This document shows, in pieces, positions 11,684 to 22,060 of a DNA stretch of 64,000 nt (its first letter is position 1; each line of letters opens with the position of its first letter). Both the position numbers and the translations under genes were made by a program. The notes under the pieces were generated by a model. That model searched no databases and was not told where the DNA came from. It saw only the letters and a program-made list of their open reading frames with translations. Source of the DNA: Ceriagrion tenellum (Eukaryota > Arthropoda > Insecta > Odonata > Coenagrionidae); assembly GCA_963169105.1 (NCBI GenBank), contig OY720641.1, forward strand, positions 77,637,496-77,701,495, in the 5' to 3' direction.

Positions 11684-12265
11684 CTGAACCTGATCTTTCC
11701 ATCATGCGTAAATTCACTTACCATTTCTGGCTTCTTCCGCTTTTGGCGCGAAATTCACCATCGTCTGCAACTCTTGGTTTAAGTTCACGTGGCACTCTGT
11801 TGAGTCCCATGATTGAAATCCTGAAATAGAAAAAAATGCGCTCTGTAATTACAGTTATGACATTAATTATTTATACAAGGCTCATTATGACTGTTATTAA
11901 AATTTTGGGACGATGGACTTGTGAAGGAGGCGCCTCAGTCGATCAACGCCGATTATGCCATATGCTTTGACAAGGTAAGATGGGGTTGGCCGCCGTCTGC
12001 AAAAATGCCTTCGGTTCGTCGTACGCGGCCGGAATATCTTTTCGAGATAGTCAGTACCAGGTTATTAATCCCAAATTTGCCTTGCTGCAAATCTCAGCTC
12101 TAATATTTTCTAGCTAAATCCTAAATTTCTTCACCAGCGTTCATTAATACTGATTTAAGTGAGAGTTGCTTTTAGTTTGTGGCCTTTAAAGTAATTTTAT
12201 TGGATCAACGCGTGATGCATGGTGAGAAATGGTTAAGATTACTTTTGCACTATTCATTACAGCAC

Positions 12266-12348
12266 TTGGATCAGTCCATAATTAGATTCTGTATCAATGA
12301 AATTTATAAATAAGCAATTGAAGTGTAGTTTTCAAGCTTGTTTCTAGG
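12266..12348 (+). repeat. 83-bp direct repeat, copy 2
   Basis: Partner of 11601-11683, with three mismatches by eye. The match begins at TTGGATCAGTCC and ends at GTTTCTAGG in this copy. Confidence 0.85.
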
Positions 12349-12903
12349 CATTTTAGTGGAATTAAAATCTCATTTAAGTATTTACTTAAGTTGTGAACGC
12401 GTAAGAAAATGTACGTTACTGCTTAAAGCCATGTAAGCCCAAATTACTAGCCTCAAGATGTCTCCAGCTCGTTAATTGATGTATCATATCGTAAAGAATA
12501 GGAAGGGGTGGCTTTAAGTGTTATCTCTGGAGGGTTTATAACAATTCTTTTGCGACATGAACCCAACATAATGCAAAGAGAAGCCAAGCATTGAGTTAAA
12601 ATTGCTACAAGTGAATGGAAGTTGTGACAAAACTTATGTAGCTGTATTGGGGAACTCTGGAGACACGAAAGTGACACGCTAGGCTAAGTTTACCAAACGT
12701 TTTCTATCTCAGACGTTCGTAGGTGAACACAGCGGAACTTGTTTTGCCCCTGTATTGTATTTTGTCATGCGGTATCGACAAAGGCGAAACTAAAGTTTAG
12801 CAATAGGTATAGTATGCTTATAAATTCTCTCTTCCTCTGCTTTATTAAGGGAGCAAGAGAAGATCGAGACATGAGCTCGACCAGAACTTACTCTTTTATC
12901 GAT

Positions 12904-13077
12904 GAAGTTTCCAGCCGGGTCAGGAAGGCCATTGCTGCCAACGTTTCGATGTCTTTCTCTGGCATCGTCATCAGGGCTAATGATAATATGGCCAGGGCTT
13001 ATATGCGCAGGGCTAATGTGCATAAATGTGAGCAGCAATGGCCTTTCTGGCCTGGCTGAAAACTCGAGAAGACTTCA
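12904..13077. repeat. Foldback/MITE-like inverted repeat
   Basis: CAGCCGGGTCAGGAAGGCC followed by ATTGCTGC (12912-12938) is mirrored by the minus-strand reading CAGCCAGGCCAGAAAGGCC followed by ATTGCTGC (13058-13032). Outward, GATGAAG occurs on both sides (12901-12907, and complemented near 13071-13077), with a 10-bp gap in one arm. The central part holds repeated GGGCTAATG words. No coding capacity; the open frames over it are incidental. Confidence 0.7.
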
Positions 13078-14025
13078 TCAATCATGCTCCGTGGGAAAAA
13101 ACCAAATCATTCATCGGTCACTCTTTAAACCACTCATTTCTTCCCTTCTTTACATATTTTCCTTCCTCAGTTGCTTTTTATGGATGGTGTCCTAAAAACC
13201 CCTGCTGCAGTTCCTTGCGGCGGTAGGCATGTTGGTCCGTAGATGTAGATTTAGTGTGGACAGGTTGCGATCTTGTTCCTAAGCACTACAATATGTACAC
13301 CTCTCTCTCCAGTTGCATTATTCAACTCGAGTTCATCCGCGTGCATGGGAACTTCGCGATTTAAATGCCTCCTTTCGACCGGGGGATGTAGACTCAAGGG
13401 AGGAGGAGGCAGCCTCGGGAAAATGTTTTTGTCGCAGGCATTTTCCTATCCGCTGCGCCTAACGGCTCCAGAGCTGCATTTCCGCAGCGCGGGATTCTTT
13501 TCTTTTTCCCTTCAGATAAACGTGGCCGGAATTCCATCCTTTTTTTTAATACTCGAGTCCGCACTTGTGAAAACGCAATCGTTAAAGAGTGGTGCACTCG
13601 CTCCTTGTGTATGACTCACGACATTCCGTCAAATTTTGAATTAGCTCTGCTTTTCCTACCGGAGAAATTCTTAGCAAGTCGGTGAAGTGAAACTTTGATG
13701 GTATTCACGGTTGTATTTACGAGGCTTTGAGCCTGTATATGTTGAATCGTCATGAATCTGAGTCGGTATTATCTTTTAAAACATTATAAAGTCAATTATT
13801 CACGCATGCTTTTACAATTTCCGGTAATTTGAAGGTTATCATCTTTGTCTTTTTAATTGGTACCTACGTACCACAGAAATTGCATCAAAACTTAAATTTT
13901 CGTATGACTTAGTTAATAATTTTGCAGAAAAGAAGGTGAAATACTGGGTCATTTTAGTGGAATTATTTGGAAGCAAGCAGCATGAAGTCATCATTATACA
14001 ACTGTTCATTATACATTATACAAGT
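13078..14025. other. Intergenic, no gene seen
   Basis: Frames at 13273-13614 (plus) and 13394-13597 (minus) overlap in a mildly GC-rich patch and match nothing I know. No RNA gene or repeat detected. Confidence 0.4.
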
Positions 14026-14190
14026 GTGAAATTCACAGCGGAAAAATCATTCGCCTGGACTGGGAAGCGAACTCAGGTCCCTCGATTTTGCTCCGAGTGC
14101 TCTAACTAATTAAGCTACCCAGGCGTCCTCTTCCACTGTGAATCTCATGGGGGATTCAAGGAGCAAGTTGTCCTCACAGGTATCGTGTAT
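14026..14190 (-). mobile_element. tRNA-derived SINE-like unit, copy 1
   Basis: The tRNA-like part occupies 14052-14125 on the minus strand (74 nt): acceptor-type ends GCCTGGG and CCAGGC can pair, a D-arm-like GCTTAATTAGTTAGAGC follows, and a T-arm with a B-box-like TGAGTTCGCTTCC lies near its 3' end. The anticodon arm does not fold well, so it is not a working tRNA. The flanks AATTCACAGC and CACTGTGAAT are near-inverted copies of each other. The whole unit repeats at 14351-14500. Confidence 0.65.
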
Positions 14191-14281
14191 ATGATGCCAA
14201 TGGTACCTGTATGCTAGCGCTATGCGCCACAGTCCACGGGGTAAAGCCCGACTTTAAACACAATGGTGTTTACTTTGGACA

Positions 14282-14607
14282 TTTTCAAAGAACCATGGAA
14301 CTAGCCGCGCAGTTACTTCAACGGAGTCACCAGTTAGTGATCACACAATTGTGTGAAATTCACAGTGGAGAAATTATTCGCCTGGACTGGGAATCGAACC
14401 CAGATCCATAGAGTTCACGCCGAGTGCTCTAACCAATTAAGCTACCCAGGCGTCCTCTTCTACTGTGAATCTCAAGGGGGCTTTAAAAAGCAAGTTGTCC
14501 TTCTCCCCTCTAATGATTTTTCGACTATGAATTTCCCACAATTGTGTGATCACTAGCGGGCGACTCCGTTGAAGTAACTGCGCGACTAGTTCCGTGGTTC
14601 TTTGAAA
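14282..14607. mobile_element. Foldback element with 71-bp arms enclosing a tRNA-like SINE unit
   Basis: The left arm 14282-14353 (starting TTTTCAAAGAACCA) and right arm 14537-14607 (ending TGGTTCTTTGAAAA) are long inverted repeats with only a few mismatches, sharing GCGCAGTTACTTCAACGGAG and TGATCACACAATTGTG. Between them lies a complete copy of the tRNA-like unit also found at 14026-14190. This is either a SINE inserted in a foldback transposon or an element that normally carries a tRNA-like module. No transposase is encoded. Confidence 0.8.
14379..14452 (-). other. tRNA-like module (SINE head), copy 2
   Basis: A 74-nt minus-strand sequence. The 5' GCCTGGG can pair with 3' TCCAGGC, the D-arm-like GCTTAATTGGTTAGAGC is close to a polymerase III A-box, and the T-arm CTGGGTTCGATTCCCAG forms a perfect 5-bp stem with a 7-nt loop and a consensus B-box. 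The anticodon stem is not formed, and the position suggests a SINE promoter rather than a tRNA gene. Copy 1 at 14052-14125 is more diverged. Confidence 0.7.
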
Positions 14608-15574
14608 AAAAAGAAAAAAATCATCATTATACTGTAACTTTTGGTTTCGTGCTCAGTCATGTCAAGGCTTGTCAGTCATGTTTGTTGCAGTTGTTTGCGC
14701 TACTACCCTGTCACATAACAGTTTTTTCTCATACAATACTTCATTTTGACATACTTCTTTACGATTCTGATGTATACCATCCTTTATATTCCTCCGTAAT
14801 GCTTCCCATTCCTTTCTCTTCCAATTGCTGTTTTCTGTAGGCTGTTTTTTTGTAGTTGAATTCATATTAACAATGCGATGCAAATCTTATCCGTTGAAAG
14901 TTTGGTGTTGTGTGCCTACGTTCAGCAGTAGAGCAGTTTTTTTTTTCGAGGAATGAGTCTATTTTTAGCACAAAGGTTTATTTATGCTTTAAACATAGTG
15001 ACTACTAGAAGCATCTGGTAGGAATGAAAAAGCACATATTCATCGGCACTGGCTGACGGTAATCGTCATAAATCACATTTATTGGTTCATTATATGATTA
15101 TATAGCAAGAATTTTGATCCGTGCTTATTAATGAAAAATAGAAAATGGCAATTGTTATTAAGAGAATATATTCAGACGGGAGAAATTATTCAGAATAAGT
15201 TATTGCGTAATTGTATTGTAAGTTATTAAGTTATTGCGTGGGGTAGGACTAATTTTTAAGCAGCATTTTATAGTAATATCCTACCTTGAAAATTTTCATT
15301 TAATCGTGTTATTTTCAGTAATCATTGCTGTCGGTTATTACCTTTTTGGTCCGAAACTTGATAAATTATGAAACAGGTTAATGAAGTCTGTATGTTAGTA
15401 TCACAAAACTGCTCTTAAAATGTTCATAATTTTAAATGTGACAGCTGATTTTCGTTGTCCAATTAATTTGATAGGCTAATGTTTTATCAAAAAAACTGCT
15501 TCTGTTTTAGCTTAATGTCGCAACTTCTCACACATGTGCGCTTCCAGAATTTATCTCTACAATGCATTTGAATA
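14608..15574. other. AT-rich intergenic, nothing recognised
   Basis: An A-run follows the foldback directly (14608-14620). Beyond that there are no supported genes or repeats; the open frames at 14649-14883 lie opposite each other and have no recognisable content. Confidence 0.45.
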
Positions 15575-15639
15575 CAGGGTGTCTCCAAATGAATAACGGA
15601 GTTTTAAGGCTCTGTAGTTTTTATACCGTTTGACTAAAG

Positions 15640-16432
15640 TTGAAGCAACTGTAACTGGTGTTTCTTATCTTGATGCGCTACAACAGTGGCTCTTTCCTCA
15701 ACTGCGTGATGATGAACCAGAGTACTTCATTTGGCTACAAGATGTTGCTCCGTCTCACTGACATAACTTAGTACGTGATTGGTGAAACGACGTTGTGCGC
15801 AACCGATTGGCCGCCAGGGGCCGGATGACAAGACTTGTTTCGCATGGCCTCCACGTTCACCCGATCTGACGCCATGCGGTTTTTATCTTTGGGAGTTCAT
15901 AAAGAATCAATTGCATGTCCCTTCAGTTGTTACATCAATTACTCCAGACACACTGATCAAGATGTGGGAAGAAATCGCATATCGACTGGATGTGTACCAA
16001 TCACTCAACTCAACCATTGACTGCCCCGACCTTGTTTCCTTTATAAATTTCAGAATACCCTACCGACGCACCAGAACTCACTCCTTGCTCCATATCCCTA
16101 CTCCCAGATTATCACTTACCAAACGCTCCCTCATTTTTCGCCTCTCTTCCTTTGTAAATTTCCTGCCTGTGAACATTGACCCTTTCACCCTATCTCCCAC
16201 TGTCTTCGCTAACCTATCCATTTGCCATTCCCAAAAAACGTGATTTGTACTATCTCCCCACATCGCATTTTTATTTGTTACCTTCTTCTTGTTATGTTTT
16301 TACGTTTGTGTCCTTTTTTGTTTATTATATGTTCACGGTAAAATGGATTTATGCTGTATGTGATCTTTTTGTCAAATACATAAATGAATGTGTGCCGTGT
16401 GACGAATGGCCCTCTGAACACTTGCAGGTAAA
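15640..16432 (+). pseudogene. DDE transposase remnant (Tc1/mariner group), interrupted
   Basis: Readable pieces are a block around 15650-15760 with WLQDVAPSH, which holds the second catalytic-Asp region typical of the family; WPPRSPDLTPCGFYLW at about 15847-15894, the conserved segment leading to the third catalytic region; and, after the inserted LINE tail, a short C-terminus resuming at VCRVTNG (about 16390-16410) and ending in a TAA near 16432. Stop codons (for instance after APSH) and at least one frameshift break the frame before the insertion does. No functional protein can be made. The reading across the insertion is inferred from family resemblance; I have not reconstructed it. Confidence 0.8.
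15996..16384 (+). mobile_element. LINE 3' fragment nested in the transposase
   Basis: It splits the transposase frame. It is flanked by near-identical 9-bp words TGGATGTGT (15987-15995) and TGAATGTGT (16385-16393), the expected target-site duplication. Inside, 16018-16080 reads DCPDLVSFINFRIPYRRTR, the C-terminal wording common to the ends of several non-LTR reverse transcriptases, and the insert ends in an A-rich tail (AAATACATAAA). Its sequence differs from the other LINE families in this window. Confidence 0.8.
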
Positions 16433-16546
16433 ATAAAAACTGATTAGTTTGCTTTTTCATTGGATGCATCATTTATAATTTAAAGATAAATGGCATCAAT
16501 ACTGCAAAGCCTTAAAACCCCAATATTCATTTTGAAACACCCGGTA

Positions 16547-17260
16547 CTGAGTGATATAACGAGTACGATATTTAAATTTTAGTGCGCTACTCAAGAGTGC
16601 ATTCATCTGAGGGGTCATGGAGATGCAGACTTGAAAGACTCCTTTTCCTTTCTTTGCTCTTCGTACTCGTTCCGTCGTCCGACGGAGTGAAGGACAACCG
16701 AGAATAAGCCGCAACGAATCGATAAAAAGTCTATTAATTCGAAGCTCATTAGCTGTTTTTTTTATCAACGTAATGACTGCGGTCCATCTCCTTTGAATTC
16801 GTGGGTCGTAATCAAATCCCTAATTCTTCAAGCGGAGAAAATCTGCCCTCTGCCCTCAATTATCTGAGTGGGGTTTTCGGTGAGTTTACTCAACTTTTAT
16901 GATTACATTGGAAGGTTCGGCATTCTTTTATTTGCTCTAAAACGACGAAATCTTCTAAGTTAACTTGAGACCAGAATTATTACCTAATTAATTGACCATG
17001 GAAACTACTACTATTGATGCTAGGATTTAAATTAAAGACGCTTATTGATGTCTTGGATAATTACATATTGGAAACGTTCAAGGCATGCGAATTGCAACGA
17101 GACCAAAAGTAAAATCGTATGATACCCCTGTATTGTAATGCAATCATTTTACATAATTGACGTATTTTCTGTCAAAAATACACAACTAAAAATGACGAAA
17201 TCCATTGAAAACATATTTATCCACCATTTACCTAAATATGGTTGTCATTGAAGAATTTTT
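16547..17260. other. Intergenic, no gene seen
   Basis: No coding, RNA or repeat feature supported. The minus frame at 16496-16768 starts in unique DNA and runs into the transposon's right end. Confidence 0.4.
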
Positions 17261-17419
17261 GTTTGAGTTACGAAGTATCCAAGTCGGAGCTTTGCCCGCG
17301 CACCGTCTAAAACCAGTAGGTACTTTTTAAGTTACACCCGTAATAAAAATATTAAAATTCAGTTAAATAATGTAAGTTTACCTGTATATAACGCATAAAT
17401 TAATGAGAAAAAGTATGGC
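17261..17419 (+). repeat. Dispersed direct repeat (about 160 bp), copy 1
   Basis: Closely matches 20213-20366 in the same orientation; both begin GTTTGAGTTACGAAGTATC and share GCTTTGCCCGCGCACCGTCT and GTTTACCTGTATATAACGC. Small indels only (for example GTAGGTAC against GTAC). It has no coding potential or tRNA motif and is probably part of an unclassified interspersed repeat. Confidence 0.85.
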
Positions 17420-18747
17420 ATAAAAAGTTTTTCTGTAGATCTTTCCGTTATTTTTTTATTCGTGCACAAACTCTAGTGCACAATTTCTGCGCCGACAGGT
17501 TATATTAGTTGTGATGAAAAATCTTTCTCTGAGCGTTAAGATCCCGGTGTCACAGAGAAACCCCAGGCAACAAATATATATTTTTAACGTTTACTCTTCT
17601 CAACCGTAGGAGAAACAAAAGTCGACCGCGGAAACATTTTAATACCGTTAACGCCATACGACTGCAATAAATGCGGTATTTTGCCATAAGTCGGAAATAA
17701 GTCATCAAACAAACTTCTTTTTTATTCCTGCAAAAAATGGTCATCTTTATTCCGTCCAAAAATTGCGGTAAAAATTCACTAAATTCCTTTATCATTAATT
17801 TGGGACAATATTGGTTTGAATTTAGATAATTTTGCAAGTGGGACACTTAATTCTATAATAATTGTAAATATAAAAATATTTATCATTTTCTTTTTAAGAT
17901 CCGGCTTTTATAAAAGCGGTACTGAGGTGTCTAGTTCAGAGATTATCTCGTTGATTCACTCAGAGGTAATTTAACGAATCTTTGTTTCTGGCATGACCAA
18001 CATAAGCCACGGTATTTTGATGTTAAAAGTGCGTTATCCTCATTTTTAAAGTGCAGAAAAAAATCATGCCAGTCCCAAAATGGTTAACTTTTCTCCATTA
18101 GCGAATGTTGTTAAAAGTCACAGAGTTTTTTAGCACCATTTCCGTAAATGAATGAAAAACTAAATTTATAGATACACGCAATGTGTTCGCTTAGCTAATT
18201 TATCATTCAGTGTGAGAGCTTTTCATTTCACGGGGTCGATATAAATATAAATAGGAACACTGTCAGGGGGGTGGAGTTTGATTTATTGGATCCTAAGTGT
18301 TACGAAGCATTCCCACGGGTTTTATTTTTAAGTATTTGAAAAGTTCCCTCGTCGTGAAAGTAACGGCGCTTTTTATGGCGGGGTATTTTTTTTTAATGCT
18401 TTCATTCTGATTGCCTTCGAATTGAAGTGGCTCTCAAAAGCAGTTTGCCCCAAAGACCGCTCTCAACGACGCGCTGAGAATTTTCACGGGGATTATTAGT
18501 GACTCTGCAGCTCAGTTGGCGAAGCTCACACTTAGATTGCGATTCCTGAATATTCAATTCCCCGTCGATGAAAGGTAATTTTCGTGAATGTCTGCTGGCA
18601 GCCTAGTTTTCCTGCATTGTTCTTTCCATCACTTTGTACTTGTGCACGAGGTATATTGGTACTTCTATGGGTATATTTAAATAATTCAGCCTACATGGCA
18701 GAGCTGTAGGCTGAATACGGTCGCCAAACTGGGTATCTGAGTAGTTC
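17420..18747. other. AT-rich intergenic, no gene seen
   Basis: A weak tRNA-like stretch near 18500-18570 (GCTCAGTTGG, then TTCAATTCCCC) could be a degenerate SINE head, but pairing is poor and I do not call it. No other feature. Confidence 0.4.
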
Positions 18748-18908
18748 GAAATAATTTATCGCTTTGTACATTCCACAATTTTTTATTTTTACTGACCATG
18801 GTTTTGACGTGCATTGTCATTTTCAAGGTTTGAAAATGATATTGAATGTCGAAACCATGGTCGCTAAAAATAACAAATTGTGGAATTCACAAAGCGAGAA
18901 ATTGTTTC
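18748..18908. mobile_element. Near-perfect long hairpin (foldback), hammerhead-related family
   Basis: Almost the entire 161 bp folds back on itself: the left arm runs from GAAATAATTTATCGCTTTG to about 18828 and the right arm from about 18829 to 18908, with arms of about 75 bp and only scattered mismatches. Each arm contains GACCATGGTTT or its complement; on the plus strand GAAACCATGGTC lies at 18851-18862, the GAA-ACC-NN-GGU-C signature also found at 54.1-54.3 kb and downstream of the Penelope-like fragment. The CUGANGA part is mutated in both arms. Confidence 0.8.
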
Positions 18909-19600
18909 ATGTGTCGCGTTTCCATAAAGTTAAGCCTGAAACTGAAACTGTAACTTACACATATCTGAATACTGTTTGCGGCGAGAAAAGAAGAGATAGG
19001 GTTTGGGAATTATTGAGTAATGAACGAATGTGAAATGGACTTGTAAGAAAAGAGCGTGGTTTGTTGGTTGGGTCGTATCCAGAAAATGGTTGAAAGTCAA
19101 ATTATGAGGGAGATTTATGATAGGAGACGCAATGGCATAAGACAAAGGGGTTACCGGGAAAATCATCCTTGATTGAATTCTAAAATACTCATGAGATGGA
19201 ATATTAGGGGACTTTGGAACAGGAGGACGTGTATTAAGCAATCCAAGGGTGTAACCAACGCGTTAGAAGTACCTGTGCAAGATTTATGTAGTATGGAGGA
19301 AGTTATAATAGCAGAGTCAGTTTTAGACGTCCATTTACAAATTCCAGTATTAATACTTTATATTTGTGTATCTCATAATGTGGTGCCATATCCCAACGGC
19401 AAAAGAGAAAAAATATTGAAAATTTCATGAACACAATTTTGCTAAGTCTTGATATGCTACTCTCCTGCATTATTTATTGTTTAATTTGGTTCAGATCGGC
19501 GATGCCAGCCAGTTATTTGTGAAATTAAAATGATGGCAACCCAAAAAAAGGTTTCTGCCCCAGAGGTGCCTTGAGTTCCACAACTTACCTTTCCTTGCAT
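18909..19600. other. Intergenic, no gene seen
   Basis: Overlapping short frames on both strands with no recognised content. Nothing repeat-like found. Confidence 0.4.
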
Positions 19601-19758
19601 CATCATTGGTCGTTCAATCCTAAGATTGGTTGACTGTAGCCCTCCACCCTTCCCTATCTAATGCTAGTTCTCTTACCTCCTGGTATCTCTTCCTCTGTAC
19701 TTTCCTTTTTATTTGGTCCATGAACTTATTCCTGGGAAATTCCTCTGGGGACTTCTGG
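19601..19758 (-). mobile_element. LINE 3' tail (RTE-like endonuclease-RT family)
   Basis: The minus strand repeats the tail of the family seen at 20573-21215, 35898-36340, 42158-42615 and 47148-47710, with the words AACCAATCTTAGGATTGAACG and GGAAGGGTGGAGGGCT shared. Only the last part of the coding region and the tail survive. It faces the plus-strand copy about 0.8 kb away. Confidence 0.85.
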
Positions 19759-19760
19759 GG

Positions 19761-19825
19761 ACCAAATATACCAAATATACCAAATAAACCAAATAAATCA
19801 AATAAACAAATAAAAAAATAATAAA
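19761..19825. repeat. Degenerate CCAAATA / AAATAA tandem repeat
   Basis: CCAAATATA units grade into CCAAATAAA and then CAAATAAA and AATAA units, abutting the inner (5') side of the minus-strand LINE tail. It may have arisen by slippage at the truncation junction. Confidence 0.8.
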
Positions 19826-20212
19826 GGGATTAGTTTATCAACGATATGTCGACAAAGCTGTGGCTGCTGATTCATAGATTATTTTAGTAAAAAACGTTTT
19901 TAAGGGAGATTTGAGGGTTTTACGAGCTCTTGGGTCGATGATTTTTGACAAATGTGTTTGCAGATAAGTGACATAGTAAAAAAATAACGTATTTGTAAAA
20001 GGTCTGAGATATCCGAAGCAATTTTTTCATCACTACTAGCGACGCCGCCTACGTATAAATATCGTCTCCGCCATAAAGAATCGGGTGTTGGGCGTTAATA
20101 TCCCCCTCGCCTCTCCTTTAGGGGTGGTAAGAGATTACACGGGTGAGCATAACACACCATCATCTCGCTGAGCTATGATGAATGTAGGCAGAATTCCATT
20201 ATGTGAACTTGT
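19826..20212. other. Intergenic, no gene seen
   Basis: No supported feature; a somewhat GC-richer patch at about 20040-20120 has no recognisable content. Confidence 0.4.
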
Positions 20213-20366
20213 GTTTGAGTTACGAAGTATCAAAGTCGGAGCTTTGCCCGCGCACCGTCTAAAACCAGTACTTTTTAAGTTACACCCGTAGTAAAAATAT
20301 AAAAATTCTTTAAATAATGTAAGTTTACCTGTATATAACGCATAAATTAATGGGAAAAATTATGGC
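20213..20366 (+). repeat. Dispersed direct repeat (about 155 bp), copy 2
   Basis: Partner of 17261-17419; see that entry for the shared words. Confidence 0.85.
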
Positions 20367-20572
20367 GTGAATAGTTAGCGAGATAGCGTGAAGTGTAAGG
20401 GATAGCGTGAAGACATTGAGGTCGCGTCGTTCCAAAATGTTTCGCGGTTGGGTTTTAAATACTGTTGAGTTTCTCATGGAGAGACCTAAGTAAAATGATT
20501 TGAAAGTCATTTATTGAGTTGTTATATTCATACTTCTTATAACTGTATGATGTTCAAAGGTAACTTTACGTA

Positions 20573-21215
20573 ATGGACCAAGTTCGCCACGAATTCAGCG
20601 TGAAAATAAATAATGCGATGGCTAATATCCTAGTATGCGTAAGAGAAAAGCTAAATGCAAAAGTCATATTGAGAGGAGAGAAATTAGAGCAAGTGGACTC
20701 CTTAACCTATCTCGGAAGTACCGTCATCTGGGATCGAAGAAGAACAATGGACATCAAGCGGAGAATAGCCCGACCTCACACGGCGTTCATGGGAAAAATA
20801 CAACAGCTGTACTCAAAGAAGATAGGACAGAAAATCAGGAAAGAGTATTTGCAAACATTCGTGTGGAGCGTAACATTCTATGAATTGAAGGAGGATACTG
20901 AAGTTTAAGTGGACGGGCAAAATAAGAAATGATGAAGTGTACAGGAGAGTAGAAGAGGAAAGGACCATACGGAACAACATACAGAAAAGAACAAGATGGA
21001 TTGGACACAGCCTGAGACAAATTGGGTTTGTGGAGAACATAATTGAAGTCAAAATAGAGAGAAAATTCCCCAGAGAAAGACCCCGGAATAAGTTCATGGA
21101 CCAATAAAGAGAATAGTTGTTAGGAAAAGATACCGGGAGGTAAGGGAACTAGCATTAGATAGGGAAGGGTGGAGGGCTGCAGTCAACCAATCTTAGGATT
21201 GAGCGGCCAATGAAT
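20573..21215 (+). pseudogene. LINE RT C-terminus (RTE-like endonuclease-reverse transcriptase)
   Basis: A 5'-truncated, frameshifted retrotransposon copy. The frame at 20573-20908 reads KLNAKVILRGEKLEQVDSL then TYLGSTV and IKRRIARPHTAFMGKIQQL, wording typical of the segment after the reverse-transcriptase core in endonuclease-reverse transcriptase LINEs. After a shift near 20880 the plus strand continues with pieces such as RTRWIGHSLRQIGFV, KIERKFPRERPRNKFMDQ and, at the end, the GWRAAVNQS-type terminus (about 21166-21194). The tail ends near CAATCTTAGGATTGAGCGGCC. The YxDD core and endonuclease are absent, so it is non-functional. Confidence 0.9.
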
Positions 21216-21720
21216 CTTATGCGTGTACTTTAACTAGTGATGTTCACAGAATCATACCTTACTTCGTTATTTGTTTATCGAATTAAAACTCCTAAATAGA
21301 ATATCCTAAATATTAATGGCAAACATGGATGAAGGAGGAGGAAAATAGAAATATTCTACTACAATAAACGCGGAAGAGAACTATAAATGCCTTCATTGCC
21401 ATTTGAACGTCTTTGCGGAAGCTTTCGAGTTCATAGGAATATTTTTACTACATTTGATAGTAAAAATGTTGCTCTATAATGTATATTGAAATCAAGGTAG
21501 GTTAATCGGGCTTGTCTAAAATAAGAATTTCTCCTTAACGGAATATTTAAAACGGACGTAGGTTAAAATACAGAGTGCTGGACTAGTTTCCCTTGCTTGA
21601 GAGATTCTGTGGTTTCTTTCATTTTTTAGATTTTAAAGTAGAAGTAGTTTTCATTCATTTTTCTACAAATAGAGTCCTTAATGAATGAAAAGGATGAAAA
21701 ATCTGGTCAACTTACTAGAG
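21216..21720. other. AT-rich intergenic, no gene seen
   Basis: No supported feature. Confidence 0.4.
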
Positions 21721-22060
21721 TATGTCCCGAAAGAGACGAGTTGTGGAGGAAACGGGGCCATCTGAGGCTATCCTTAATGAAGTGAGAGGAATCGATTGGT
21801 CAGGTACTCCCGGCGGGCTCGGTACCCGCATGTGCCATAAGCGTGCGGCGCCTGTGTCGGTGCAGGAGTTTTCGCTCTGGTGTTGGGAGAGTGAGAGACG
21901 GAGAGAGAGGTCAAGAGGTCGCGTGATTCAGGTCTCCCCAGTGTGCCGAGATGGCGGAGCCGAGATTCGGAGGACCTCTCGCATGTAGAGGGAGGGCGGG
22001 CTCGGTGAGCCCCGCGCCGTTGGGACTTCATAGTGGAAAGCACGATATCTGACAGACGCC
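21721..22060. other. GC-rich block, possible 5' exon or promoter, unassigned
   Basis: A sharply GC-rich, CpG-bearing patch in AT-rich surroundings. A plus frame at 21722-21988 starts MSRKRRVVEETGPSEAIL and becomes Arg/Ser-rich; a minus frame overlaps (21774-22043). An ATG in good context (GAGATGGCGGAG) lies at about 21951 but reads only some 30 codons. The combination could be a CpG-island promoter with a short first exon, but there is no downstream coding support, so this is only a pointer. Confidence 0.25.

Larger units (their letters stand above)
15575..16544 (+). mobile_element. Tc1/mariner-type DNA transposon, full length but dead
   Basis: Bounded by TA dinucleotides (15573-15574 and 16545-16546) and by inverted ends of about 44 bp: the left begins CAGGGTGTCTCCAAATGAAT, and the right read inward begins CCGGGTGTTTCAAAATGAAT, followed on both sides by GTTTTAAGGCT. 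It encodes the C-terminal part of a DDE transposase with frameshifts and stops, and contains a nested LINE tail. The TA target duplication, inverted ends and transposase wording place it in the IS630/Tc1/mariner group. The N-terminal DNA-binding half of the transposase is missing, so the element was probably already internally deleted. Confidence 0.9.

Noticed and set aside
14379..14452. A functional tRNA gene
   Set aside because: Acceptor and T arms fold, but the anticodon arm does not, and the same unit is repeated at 14052-14125 with SINE-like flanks.
18500..18570. tRNA-derived SINE
   Set aside because: A-box-like and B-box-like words are present, but both are degenerate and pairing is poor.
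21722..22043. First exon of a host gene
   Set aside because: GC-rich with an ATG in good context, but overlapping frames on both strands and no downstream exon support.
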